Positions 1-6,217 are shown, counted from the first letter of the stretch. The stretch: 6,271 bases of DNA from Paenibacillus sp. UBA6285 (GCA_002438345.1 DJUJ01000072.1:12779-19049); one strand, 5' to 3'. The notes: generated from the sequence alone by a model not told the origin. Program-made: numbers and translations.

Positions 1-991
1 CAAAGATTCGACCGTTTGTTTTGAGAAAAGACGTATAAATAACGTACAGCTGCGGCAAGAGCGCGATTAGCGTATAGGCATAGATCACAACGTGAGCCAC
101 AATATTACCGATACCCGACTTCTTCTTCGCTTCAATCGGATGCAAAGCGCTCATTGTAAAAGATTTACGATTGGATACATATTTCTGCAGCAAGAAGATC
201 ACGGTAGCAAAGAGCACGACAATGACGCTAATCGCAGCAGCAAACCCATCATCGCCGCCGACCTCACTAATAAATTCATTGAAGATAAGGACGGGAACGG
301 TTTTAAACCCTTCACCGATCAGCATCGGTGTACCAAAGTCAGCAAGTGCGCGCATGAATACGAGCAATCCGCCCGCGAGCAAGGTTGGTGTAATCAAAGG
401 TAACAGTACCTTGCGCATTTTGTTAAATCCTTTGTAGCCCATACTCTCTGCTGCTTCCATCAGTGATTGATCCACATTCTTGAGTGCTCCGGATACATAC
501 ATAAAGATAAGCGGAACCATTTGTAGCGTTAGTACAACGAGAATCCCTGTAAAACCATATATATCAGGCATCGTGAACCCAAATACATTTTTGATGAATT
601 GAGTAATTACGCCGTTTCGGCCTAATAGCAAGATCCAGGAGTAAGCACCTATGAATGGTGCTGACATCGACGAAATCAGAATCATAATTCGTATGGTAGA
701 ATTCCCTTTAATCTTAACCGTTGACATCAAGTAGGCCAGCGGCGTTGCGATCAGCGCAGAGAGCGCGGTAACACAGACAGTCACTTTAATACTATTGAAT
801 AATGCCGTTAAATAATAGGGCTTGCTAAAAAATTTCGTAAAATACGCGAGTGAAAAATCTCCTGTCGTGCCGTTGTAAAAACTCTTAATCAGCATGGTGA
901 ATAACGGAAATGCTAGAAAGAGAATATAGAAGACAAAGATCAGTAACGAAATGTTCGTCCAGATGTCAAACCGTTTGCGCGTATCATTCAT
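1..991 (-). CDS. ABC transporter permease, FbpB/AfuB type, partial (C-terminus beyond left edge)
   Basis: The reading frame is open from an ATG at 991 to the left edge (330 codons) with no stop, so only the N-terminal part is present. It encodes an inner-membrane permease of a binding-protein-dependent importer. A charged start (MNDTRKRFD) is followed by a first membrane segment at about residues 14-36, then further hydrophobic segments near 68-90, 103-123 and 146-167. The ATPase-docking EAA loop is clear at residues 179-198 (EAAESMG, then VLLP after the loop). A basic linker near residues 267-292 leads into a new hydrophobic segment and the start of what looks like a second permease half. 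This fits the fused two-domain FbpB/AfuB proteins, usually about 550 residues long. The start codon overlaps the ATPase stop as ATGA, and AGGGAG lies 9 nt upstream, so the two genes are probably translationally coupled. Fe(III)-type is the family label; the substrate is not shown by this gene. Confidence 0.9.
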   Translation of the reverse strand, partial: MNDTRKRFDIWTNISLLIFVFYILFLAFPLFTMLIKSFYNGTTGDFSLAYFTKFFSKPYYLTALFNSIKVTVCVTALSALIATPLAYLMSTVKIKGNSTIRIMILISSMSAPFIGAYSWILLLGRNGVITQFIKNVFGFTMPDIYGFTGILVVLTLQMVPLIFMYVSGALKNVDQSLMEAAESMGYKGFNKMRKVLLPLITPTLLAGGLLVFMRALADFGTPMLIGEGFKTVPVLIFNEFISEVGGDDGFAAAISVIVVLFATVIFLLQKYVSNRKSFTMSALHPIEAKKKSGIGNIVAHVVIYAYTLIALLPQLYVIYTSFLKTNGRIF

Positions 992-2088
992 AGCTGACCG
1001 CTCCCTGTGTAGTTCAATTCACCCGCAACCTCGTATACATTAATCTTGTCTGTTTTGACTTTCAGATAAATCACTTCACCGGGGGAAAGGATTTGACTCG
1101 TTTTCGATTCCTGCGTGATTTCGATCCGCTGACCCGATTCGAGATCTACGAAATAATGTGTATTTTGTCCCAAGAATACGCTGTGTACAATGGTAGCTCG
1201 GATCCCGCTCTGGTCCTCCGTCATGATGAACTCCTCCGGGCGAACCGAAATTTGTACTTTCAGCGAAGCTTGTGGTTTAGGAACGCGAATGTTAGACATT
1301 GGCTCAGCATAATCAGAACCGATCTGTAAGGAATAACGGCCTTCCACTTGCGTTAGGGTGCCTTCGATAATGTTCGTTCGACCGATAAAGGTAGCCACGA
1401 ATACATTGGCAGGACGTTGATAAATCTCTTGCGGTGTGCCCAGGTGCTGAATGATCCCTGATTTCATGACCGCGATTCGATCCGATACAGCCATCGCTTC
1501 TTCTTGGTCATGCGTGACGTATACGGTTGTGATCCCAACTTCCCTCTGAAGATCCTTGATTGCATTTCGCATGTCGATCCGTAATTTCGCATCGAGGTTG
1601 GATAGCGGCTCATCCATGAGCAGCACATCGGGACGAATGACGATCGCTCTAGCAAGCGCGACACGCTGCTGCTGTCCTCCAGATAGATTCTTCGGCATCC
1701 GGTCTTTATATTGCTCGATTTGTACAACCTTCAGAATATCATCGACCTTAGCGGCAATTTGTTCTTTAGGAATCTTCCGGTTTTCAAGACCAAACGCAAT
1801 GTTGCCTTTGACCGTCAAATGAGGGAAAATCGCATAGTTCTGAAATACCATCCCGATATTCCGTTTGCCTGGTTCGACCTGATTGATGACCCGTTCATTG
1901 AAGCTGATCGTCCCGCCTTCAATGCTGTTAAAGCCAGCAATCATCCGTAATAGTGTGGTTTTCCCGCATCCGGAAGGACCGAGAAGGGTGAAGAACTCAC
2001 CCTTCTTAATCTCCAGGGACAACGCAGGAATGACCGTCGCATCTGCATACTTCTTGACTAAGTCATTGATGTTAATCGTTACTGTCAT
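988..2088 (-). CDS. ABC transporter ATP-binding protein (FbpC/PotA-like, with TOBE region)
   Basis: This is the cytoplasmic ATPase that drives the importer. Numbered from the ATG at 2088 (366 residues) it has Walker [10 protein letters not shown] at 37-45, the Q-loop glutamine in [13 protein letters not shown] at 83, signature [14 protein letters not shown] from 135, Walker B VLLMDE at 155-160, D-loop SNLD at 163-166 and the switch histidine in VTHDQEEAM at 193. All nucleotide-binding residues are present. The C-terminal third, with an SVRPEEF stretch, matches the TOBE-type regulatory domain of the FbpC/PotA/MalK group. A GTG at 2097 in the same frame would add three residues, but it lies inside AGGTGA, a good ribosome binding site 5 nt before the ATG, so I prefer 2088. 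The gene starts 22 nt after the binding-protein stop and overlaps the permease start by 4 bases. Confidence 0.95.
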   Translation of the reverse strand: MTVTININDLVKKYADATVIPALSLEIKKGEFFTLLGPSGCGKTTLLRMIAGFNSIEGGTISFNERVINQVEPGKRNIGMVFQNYAIFPHLTVKGNIAFGLENRKIPKEQIAAKVDDILKVVQIEQYKDRMPKNLSGGQQQRVALARAIVIRPDVLLMDEPLSNLDAKLRIDMRNAIKDLQREVGITTVYVTHDQEEAMAVSDRIAVMKSGIIQHLGTPQEIYQRPANVFVATFIGRTNIIEGTLTQVEGRYSLQIGSDYAEPMSNIRVPKPQASLKVQISVRPEEFIMTEDQSGIRATIVHSVFLGQNTHYFVDLESGQRIEITQESKTSQILSPGEVIYLKVKTDKINVYEVAGELNYTGSGQL

Positions 2089-2093
2089 GGTTG

Positions 2094-2099
2094 TCACCT
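2094..2099 (-). promoter_or_regulatory. Ribosome binding site deciding the ATPase start
   Basis: Minus-strand AGGTGA lies 5 nt before the ATG at 2088. The alternative GTG start at 2097-2095 overlaps this element and has only a weak purine run upstream. This supports translation from the ATG. Confidence 0.6.
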
Positions 2100-2110
2100 A
2101 ATTCTTTCGT

Positions 2111-3133
2111 TTATTTTGTGCTTGTGAATACGTCCGTGTAGTGCTCAATGATTTTGGATTTATTTTTACTGACATAATCCGTGTCTTCGTTGATCATGTT
2201 GATCTTGTCGTAAGGCGTCATATAGTCGCCAAGCTTCGTATCTTTACGCAGTGGACGATTCGTTAATTGCGTGCCAAATGCATCTTGCGCTTCTTTGGAT
2301 AGAATGAAGTCGATAAATTTCTTCGCATTGTCCATATGCGGCGCGCTTTTAATAATACCGGATGCCGCATCTAGGAATACAGCGCCTTCTTTCGGATAGA
2401 CCACTTCAACAGGAGCGCCGTTTCTTACATAGGTGTTCGATGGATCTTCATACGTTAAGCCAACCACAAACTCCCCGTCAGCCACACTTTTATGAACAGC
2501 TCCTGAACCGCTCGCGATTTTACCATCCAAGTTCTTGATTAATTCGCTGACATAGCTCCAGCCTTTCTCGTTCTCATAGTCGCCGCCCATCGCTTTCAGC
2601 ATATTCGTGAGCTGTGCAAATGCGGAGCTTGAGCTTGCCGGATCGGCCGAAGCAATTTTCCCTTTAAGCTCCGGGTTCAACAAGTCAGCGTAGCTGTCAA
2701 TCTTGATGTTGCCGATCAGGTTCTTATTCACTAAGAGAACGCTTCCATCTGAAACAAAAGGAGTAGCAAAGCCTGATTTATTGCGATGGCCTTCAAGTAG
2801 GAATTCATCGTTCTGCGAAACGTACGGCTCGTATAAGTCAGCGTTCTCAAGATATCCTGCCATGGATCCGCCGAACATGACGTCAGCGTATGGATTTTGC
2901 TTTTCGGACTGTAAGCGCTTAACAATTTCGCCTGTTCCAGCCGTTACTAGTTCAACCTTAATCCCTGTTTGTTTCTCGAACATCGGAATAATCGTCTTAA
3001 TAATTTCTTCACTGTTCGGACTATAGACAACAAGCTTATTGGATGAAGCAGACTCCTTCTCACTACCACCGCAACCCGTAAGCGCTGTCATAACTAACAT
3101 ACCTGCGATGATCAGCATTGAAAACTTCTTCAT
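2111..3133 (-). CDS. Extracellular solute-binding lipoprotein, AfuA/FbpA-like (COG1840 type)
   Basis: This 340-residue protein is the substrate-binding component of the importer and probably sits on the outer face of the membrane. A lysine-containing N-terminus and hydrophobic core lead to the lipobox LTGC, with the lipidated cysteine at residue 21, followed by a Gly/Ser/Glu-rich linker. The mature part starts with KLVVYSPNSEE (33-43) and contains GIKVELVTAGTGE (57-69), YADVMFGG (82-89) and GLTYEDP (225-231), typical of the Fe(III)/AfuA binding-protein fold. No adjacent tyrosine pair, the usual FbpA iron ligands, occurs anywhere. AfuA-group proteins are known to include sugar-phosphate binders, so the iron label is weak. 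The ATG is preceded by AGGGGG at 8-nt spacing. It is the first gene of the operon and has its own control region just upstream. Confidence 0.92.
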   Translation of the reverse strand: MKKFSMLIIAGMLVMTALTGCGGSEKESASSNKLVVYSPNSEEIIKTIIPMFEKQTGIKVELVTAGTGEIVKRLQSEKQNPYADVMFGGSMAGYLENADLYEPYVSQNDEFLLEGHRNKSGFATPFVSDGSVLLVNKNLIGNIKIDSYADLLNPELKGKIASADPASSSSAFAQLTNMLKAMGGDYENEKGWSYVSELIKNLDGKIASGSGAVHKSVADGEFVVGLTYEDPSNTYVRNGAPVEVVYPKEGAVFLDAASGIIKSAPHMDNAKKFIDFILSKEAQDAFGTQLTNRPLRKDTKLGDYMTPYDKINMINEDTDYVSKNKSKIIEHYTDVFTSTK

Positions 3134-3172
3134 TTCTATTTCCCCCTCGAACTGAGTTGTTTTGTTTCGTAT

Positions 3173-3189
3173 TTACAATGTTATTGTAA
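3173..3189. promoter_or_regulatory. 7-3-7 perfect palindrome over the operon promoter, possible operator
   Basis: TTACAAT-GTT-ATTGTAA is a perfect inverted repeat (3173-3179 and 3183-3189). It covers the proposed -10 and transcription start of the transporter operon, the usual place for a repressor operator. It resembles Fur-family boxes in AT-rich symmetry, but those are 7-1-7, so it is not a standard Fur, PerR or Zur site. The regulator is unknown. Confidence 0.45.
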
Positions 3190-3212
3190 CAAGAACCCTA
3201 CTCGCAGCTGAA
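3183..3212 (-). promoter_or_regulatory. Predicted promoter of the ABC transporter operon
   Basis: On the minus strand, TTCAGC (3212-3207) is separated by 18 bp from TACAAT (3188-3183), which matches the -10 consensus at five of six positions. The -35 matches at only three of six, typical of activator-dependent promoters. Transcription would begin near 3176, giving a leader of about 43 nt before the ATG at 3133. No other good promoter is visible between 3134 and 3269. Confidence 0.45.
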
Positions 3213-3214
3213 TC

Positions 3215-3247
3215 CTATAATCCGCAAACATCGTCTAAAATACGCAA
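3215..3247. repeat. Two 13-bp direct repeats 20 bp apart, candidate activator sites
   Basis: CTATAATCCGCAA (3215-3227) and CTAAAATACGCAA (3235-3247) agree at 11 of 13 positions and start exactly 20 bp apart, about two helical turns. The near copy ends 2 bp from the weak -35 of the proposed operon promoter. This is the arrangement expected for a pair of response-regulator or AraC-type activator sites bound on one face of DNA. The binding protein is not in the window. Confidence 0.45.
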
Positions 3248-3269
3248 CTAATATTCTGGACAAATGAAA

Positions 3270-3299
3270 GAACGCCGTTTCGGAAAGACTTAGGCGTTC
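3270..3299 (-). terminator. Hairpin followed by a T-rich stretch, possible terminator
   Basis: GAACGCC (3270-3276) and GGCGTTC (3293-3299) form a perfect 7-bp stem with a 16-nt loop. Read on the minus strand it is followed by TTTCATTTG, so it could end transcription arriving from the right and insulate the transporter operon. The long loop and broken T-tract make it weaker than the hairpin at 3689-3714. Confidence 0.4.
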
Positions 3300-3640
3300 A
3301 ACTCAAAACAAGGAAATAGCAAAACGATGCCGTGTAATCGATGATCAAGCAGATCTCTTTAAAGGAACGACGTGGTACTACACGAGATCGCTTCACTAAA
3401 TATCCCAGTCTCACTCCATGTTCATTTCGTTTAATTAATCCGATGGTTTCGAAGCATACAAAGGATTTGCAACTCTCACCAAATCTCCATACTCCACTTT
3501 TAAGTCTTCAAATGCTTTCAATACATTCATAGGAATATCAACGTGTGCAATATAGATTTTCCGTTAGGACCATACCCATTGCTATCATCTAATAATCTTG
3601 GAATTTCTCCCATCAATAAACATAAGTTACCTTGCATTAT
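3298..3640 (-). other. Coding-like remnants, unrecognised, probably a decayed gene
   Basis: No intact gene lies between the terminators at 3270-3299 and 3689-3714. Three minus-strand pieces in successive frames look protein-like. The first is 36 codons from an ATG at 3637 to a TGA at 3527, containing MGEIPRLLDDSNGYGPNGK. The second, in another frame, ends with TAA at 3435 and contains IYIAHVDIPMNVLKAFEDLK. The third, in yet another frame, ends with TGA at 3298 and contains LIKRNEHGVRLGYL. The first two join smoothly if one frameshift is assumed near 3555. I do not recognise the protein family, and no ribosome binding site precedes the ATG at 3637. It may be one gene broken by frameshifts or partly chance. 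Confidence 0.25.
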
Positions 3641-3688
3641 TCGACAAGAAAATATAAATCACCTGTAAGCAGCCTTGATTTCAGGTAC

Positions 3689-3714
3689 AAAAAACCGACT
3701 CCCTAATGAGTCGG
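3689..3714 (-). terminator. Rho-independent terminator after the toxin-antitoxin operon
   Basis: On the minus strand, CCGACTC (3714-3708), a 6-nt loop and GAGTCGG (3701-3695) form a perfect GC-rich 7-bp stem followed directly by six T (3694-3689). It begins 8 nt past the toxin stop and is a textbook intrinsic terminator for the pair. Confidence 0.88.
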
Positions 3715-3721
3715 CTGTTGA

Positions 3722-4003
3722 TCAATATTTATGATTGCGCTTCATTGCTCCGTGTTTGAACGAAGTAATCACATAGCGTTCACCGTTATCCAACACTTTA
3801 TAGGACACGACATAACGGTCTACGATGCAATAGTAGGTATTAGGATATTCACGCGATGGCAAGATCGTCCCCATGCTGATAACTTTATCTTCTAAGCGTC
3901 GAATGAGATTGATCTAGTATTCCATCGTTTCTTGTTCTGTGTAATGATCGCTCTTAATTTGATGGAGCCTGAACACTGCCGATTCTGTCCATTGAACAAT
4001 CAA
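3722..4003 (-). pseudogene. RelE/ParE-family toxin, interrupted by an in-frame amber codon
   Basis: Apart from one TAG this is a complete 93-residue RelE/ParE-like toxin, a class that cleaves mRNA or targets gyrase. It starts with TTG at 4003, directly after the antitoxin stop. The N-terminal part reads VQWTESAVFRLHQI, the typical first strand and helix. TAG at 3916-3914 replaces codon 30, just after METMEY-like helix sequence (ETMEY). Past it the frame stays open to TGA at 3724-3722 and keeps the core strands (CIVDRYVVSYKVL) and the C-terminal strand with basic end (YVITSFKHGAMKRN). Restart at the ATG of codon 44 would lack the first strand and helix. The nonsense change with an otherwise clean frame suggests recent inactivation, less likely readthrough or a sequencing error. 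Which toxin subgroup it belongs to is not clear. Confidence 0.75.
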
Positions 4004-4240
4004 TTACAGTTCACCACGCTTTACCGCTTCGATCAAATCATTTGTTGAGTAAATTTTCCCTTGATATATATCCTTTTCAGAAGCTTCGATCATTTGTCTG
4101 ATTTCGAGATCGGAATCCAAATCGTCAACGGGATTATACACTTTATACTCCATACCTGCGATACGAATAAATTCTTTACGCTCTTTATGATAGGATTCGA
4201 TAACGGTGCCGTCCGGAGCTTTTAGACTAAAATTTATCAT
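4004..4240 (-). CDS. Antitoxin of a RelE/ParE-type toxin-antitoxin pair
   Basis: This 78-residue protein begins at the ATG at 4240, chosen because AGGAGG stands 6 nt upstream. A longer frame to 4408 runs back through the promoter and into the neighbouring pseudogene, so it is rejected. The N-terminal half (INFSLKAPDGTVIESY, then KEFIRIAGMEYKVYNP) looks like a small strand-rich domain. The acidic C-terminal half (DLDSDLEIRQMIEASEKD, then STNDLIEAVKRGEL) resembles the toxin-wrapping tails of type II antitoxins. The toxin frame follows immediately, as in antitoxin-first operons. It should neutralise the toxin and bind its own promoter, by analogy with the class. I infer the role mainly from the toxin partner; the exact antitoxin family is not recognised. 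Confidence 0.72.
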   Translation of the reverse strand: MINFSLKAPDGTVIESYHKERKEFIRIAGMEYKVYNPVDDLDSDLEIRQMIEASEKDIYQGKIYSTNDLIEAVKRGEL

Positions 4241-4297
4241 CTTCACCCTCCTCAGATGTTTTCGTAGTAACATCGTAAGCATTAGCTTTATCCTCGA

Positions 4298-4306
4298 ATT
4301 ATAGCA
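4298..4306 (-). promoter_or_regulatory. Extended -10 promoter of the toxin-antitoxin operon
   Basis: Minus-strand TGCTATAAT is a perfect extended -10 (TG at 4306-4305, TATAAT at 4303-4298). No good -35 lies at the right distance, as is common for extended -10 promoters. Transcription would start near 4291, about 50 nt before the antitoxin ATG. Short repeats flank it: CATTAGC at 4280 and 4324, and CCTCG at 4292 and 4311 (plus-strand reading). These are possible autoregulatory contacts. Confidence 0.65.
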
Positions 4307-4341
4307 TATCCCTCGTTGTATCTCATTAGCAAAATGCGGCT

Positions 4342-4930
4342 TTAAATTTGTGAAACAGGACTCAATCCAGTAACACTTTCGCTTTTCGTTTCCAGATGCT
4401 TCAGCCACAGTTCCACTAACTGATTGCCATTAATGAGTTCAATGCCTAATCCTTTAGCATAGGTATATGCATTATGTGTAAACTTACCAGTTGTTACCAC
4501 ATATCCACCCACGGCATCCTGCTTAATCATCTGTGAATGAATAATTGCGATGGGATCAAAACTAACCGGATTAAAATCGTTGTAGCACTTTACTTGTCCC
4601 AGGTATAGCCTCTCATCAGTATGTTCTACAATGTCAATCCCAAAATCACCTGAACTTCATGTAACTAATGTAGTGCCACCGCGCACAGACTTCATGATAT
4701 CAGCCACAAAATGTTCGAACAGTAAAGGATCCTCCTCTTTATCCTGCTCCAAATCGCGTTTAAAGCGATTAAACAGACCAATACGAATCGTTCCTTCATA
4801 TCTTCATGAGATGAGAACGCATCGAGTGCATTCATTCGGTAACTCTCCAGCAACTTTTTCTGATTGAAATGCAAATACAATAAGTAACCATTACTATGAA
4901 CAATATGCTAATAACTAATGAGTAATACGA
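4342..4930 (-). pseudogene. Mrr-like restriction endonuclease, broken by frameshifts and a stop
   Basis: Pieces of one protein run through three frames. The catalytic part is in the frame ending with TAA at 4344-4342. It holds PLLFEHFVADIMKSVRGG, then SSGDFGIDIV, LGQVKCYNDF, GGYVVTTGKFT and GIELINGNQLVEL, the order expected of the Mrr_cat nuclease domain, with the catalytic D and QxK residues kept. A TGA at 4659-4657 cuts it just before the GD.GID motif. Near 4800-4806 the frame shifts to an upstream piece with HFNQKKLLESYRMNALDAF. A second shift near 4885 leads to a hydrophobic stretch (SLVISILFIVMV), probably an N-terminal membrane anchor. Mrr-type enzymes cut modified DNA. An intact form would be near 200 residues. 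No convincing start codon is left at the upstream end. Defence function is presumably lost. Confidence 0.75.
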
Positions 4931-4959
4931 TACGACAGAAAGTTCCTAGCAAATGAAAT

Positions 4960-4992
4960 AAAGCTAGGCTGCAATTAGCAACGCCTAGCTTT
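4960..4992 (-). terminator. Hairpin terminator downstream of the GIY-YIG gene
   Basis: AAAGCTAGGC (4960-4969) and GCCTAGCTTT (4983-4992) form a perfect 10-bp stem with a 13-nt loop that can pair further (TGC with GCA). On the minus strand the stem is followed by ATTTCATTTG. It lies 37 nt past the GIY-YIG stop. A further CCTAGC at 4944-4949 could pair with GCTAGG at 4963-4968, an alternative shorter hairpin. Confidence 0.7.
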
Positions 4993-5029
4993 GATCTAAT
5001 CCATTAAAGATTGATTTTCCAAAGTGTTA

Positions 5030-5914
5030 TTAGCTACTGTACTTTCTTTCCTGGTTTTGTTTATAAGTCAAACCATCGGAATCCAGCCACTCAATAGGAC
5101 CTGCTGCTGATCGTCCTAATATTACCGCAGCAGCGGCACTAATACTTGAGAAGATTGCATTTTCTTTAAATACATACAAGCTACCATTATCCGCTAATAC
5201 ATTCGTTTCTACTAGCTTCTCTCGGAGCTTGAGATAGCCCTCAGGCATTGAATTTTGTACCTGCTTCAGACATTGCGAATTCTCTAATACAACGAATCCT
5301 TCTTCAGTTTCAAGCAGTCTTGCTACTGCCATCTTGCTTTTTAAATAGTACATTTTTGAAGACTCAGACTGTTGTAACTCGTTTCGATCATCATTTGAAG
5401 GTTTATAAACAACTGGAACAAGGAACATGAAATTAACAACAGGCAAAATCAATTTAATTTGTTCCAAATAATATTCCATATCGGACCGGTCAGATTCCGG
5501 CAGCGTGGTTAGTTCAGGATTCACACTATTATCAATCTCAGCAGCTTTAGCCTCTCGAGCTAATCCAATAAGCTTGGATTCAAGATACTTAATATGCGAC
5601 TTCGTTAACATTTCATCTTTGCTTACGAATGCTACAAGTTCAACAAAATCTTTCTCAGAGTCGGCAAGATGCTGCTTTAATCTCTTCTTGAGATTTTCTG
5701 CTTCTCCAATATAGACACGTTCATTAAAGTTGTCGTTGTTAGGCATGGATTTGAGAATATAAACACCCGGACGCTCGAATTCCTCACGGTCCAATATTTT
5801 AGATAATGAAGAACGCTGCGAATAGATGGATTTTCCGGACCAATTGCCTATCTCGATCGTTCTTGGACCGGTTGCCAATCCGTCGATTAGAAATATTGTA
5901 AGTTTCTTTCCCAT
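5030..5914 (-). CDS. GIY-YIG nuclease-fold protein with DUF4357-like C-terminus
   Basis: This intact 294-residue protein is the best preserved gene of the right half. The GIY-YIG catalytic core spans about residues 48-118: GVY at 50-52, VYIG at 67-70, arginine 78 in LKKRLKQH, histidine 82, and the metal-binding glutamate 112 in KYLESKLIG. All expected active-site residues are present, so it could cut DNA using a divalent metal. A middle region (about 150-230) has no motif I recognise. The end (about 235-290) has SSISAAAAVILGRSAAGPIEW and DGLTYK, typical of DUF4357. I chose the ATG at 5914 because AAAGGAG sits 6 nt upstream; an ATG at 5935 would place that site inside the gene. Proteins of this design often lie near type I restriction genes, and an hsdM remnant is directly upstream. 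The target is unknown. Confidence 0.88.
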   Translation of the reverse strand: MGKKLTIFLIDGLATGPRTIEIGNWSGKSIYSQRSSLSKILDREEFERPGVYILKSMPNNDNFNERVYIGEAENLKKRLKQHLADSEKDFVELVAFVSKDEMLTKSHIKYLESKLIGLAREAKAAEIDNSVNPELTTLPESDRSDMEYYLEQIKLILPVVNFMFLVPVVYKPSNDDRNELQQSESSKMYYLKSKMAVARLLETEEGFVVLENSQCLKQVQNSMPEGYLKLREKLVETNVLADNGSLYVFKENAIFSSISAAAAVILGRSAAGPIEWLDSDGLTYKQNQERKYSS

Positions 5915-5953
5915 TAAGATCTCCTTTAAACTCATAACAATTTATCTATTTAT

Positions 5954-5981
5954 ATTATACTTTCAACTCTGCATTTGTCTT
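5954..5981 (-). promoter_or_regulatory. Candidate promoter of the GIY-YIG gene
   Basis: On the minus strand AAGACA (5981-5976, four of six matches) and TATAAT (5959-5954, perfect) are 16 bp apart. The start site would be near 5947, about 33 nt before the ATG at 5914. The -10 overlaps the stop codon of the hsdM remnant, so the promoter lies inside the end of that gene. It would let the GIY-YIG gene stay expressed after loss of the upstream operon. Confidence 0.5.
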
Positions 5982-6213
5982 TCGTAATGTCTCATCTATG
6001 GATGAATTTATGACTAGGTCTGCATTGATTCTTTGCTGATCTACGTCATCAGCAAGTAGTTGTCCAATTTCCTCACCATGCTCTTGTATCAATTCTACTT
6101 GCCTTTCTCCAAATACATCGCTTAAGCGTTTCAGGAATAACGATCCAAATATATAGTTCTTGTAGTCACTCGAATCGACTGATCCAAAATTCTTGCAATG
6201 TTAACTGACTCAT
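5955..6213 (-). pseudogene. hsdM: Type I restriction methyltransferase HsdM, N-terminal remnant
   Basis: The piece begins at an ATG at 6213 with MSQLTLQ, the usual opening of HsdM. It then shifts frame: ARIL in one frame, then, from 6182, SVDSSDYKNYIFG, LFLKRLSDVF and ELIQEHGEE in another. In intact HsdM these blocks are contiguous at residues about 1-55 (opening, ADILRGS, SSDYKNYIFGLLFLKRLSDVF). Here about ten codons between the opening and ARIL are missing, and one frameshift follows. After EHGEE the sequence diverges (DDVDQQRINADL, then NAELKV) and stops with TAA at 5957-5955, so nearly all the methylase domain, including any NPPF motif, is absent. It cannot be a working methyltransferase. 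The last 25 or so residues may come from another gene or from rearranged sequence. Confidence 0.72.
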
Positions 6214-6217
6214 AATT

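Noticed and set aside
92..437. Two overlapping plus-strand open frames
   Set aside because: They lie antisense within the permease, which has clear membrane segments and an EAA loop. They have no protein features of their own.
1093..2101. Several open frames on both strands inside the ATPase gene
   Set aside because: The ATPase frame holds every ABC motif in order. The others are compositional shadows.
2703..3026. Plus-strand 107-codon open frame
   Set aside because: It is antisense to the binding-protein gene, which has a lipobox, a good ribosome binding site and family motifs.
3341..3532. Plus-strand 63-codon open frame in the intergenic tract
   Set aside because: It has no ribosome binding site and low-complexity, Ser/Leu-rich content. 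The minus strand looks more protein-like here.
3270..3714. The two hairpins as ends of a mobile element
   Set aside because: The stems differ in sequence and there is no transposase, terminal repeat or target duplication. Each fits a terminator better.
4004..4408. Longer 134-residue version of the antitoxin
   Set aside because: The extension runs through the promoter and into the Mrr-like pseudogene in the wrong frame. The ATG at 4240 has an ideal AGGAGG.
4631..4867. Plus-strand 78-codon open frame
   Set aside because: It is antisense to the Mrr-like pseudogene, which explains the sequence better.
5248..5714. Plus-strand open frames inside the GIY-YIG gene
   Set aside because: They are antisense to a gene with a complete active site, and have no recognisable features.
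5915..5935. Seven-codon N-terminal extension of the GIY-YIG protein
   Set aside because: It contains the AAAGGAG ribosome binding site that serves the ATG at 5914.
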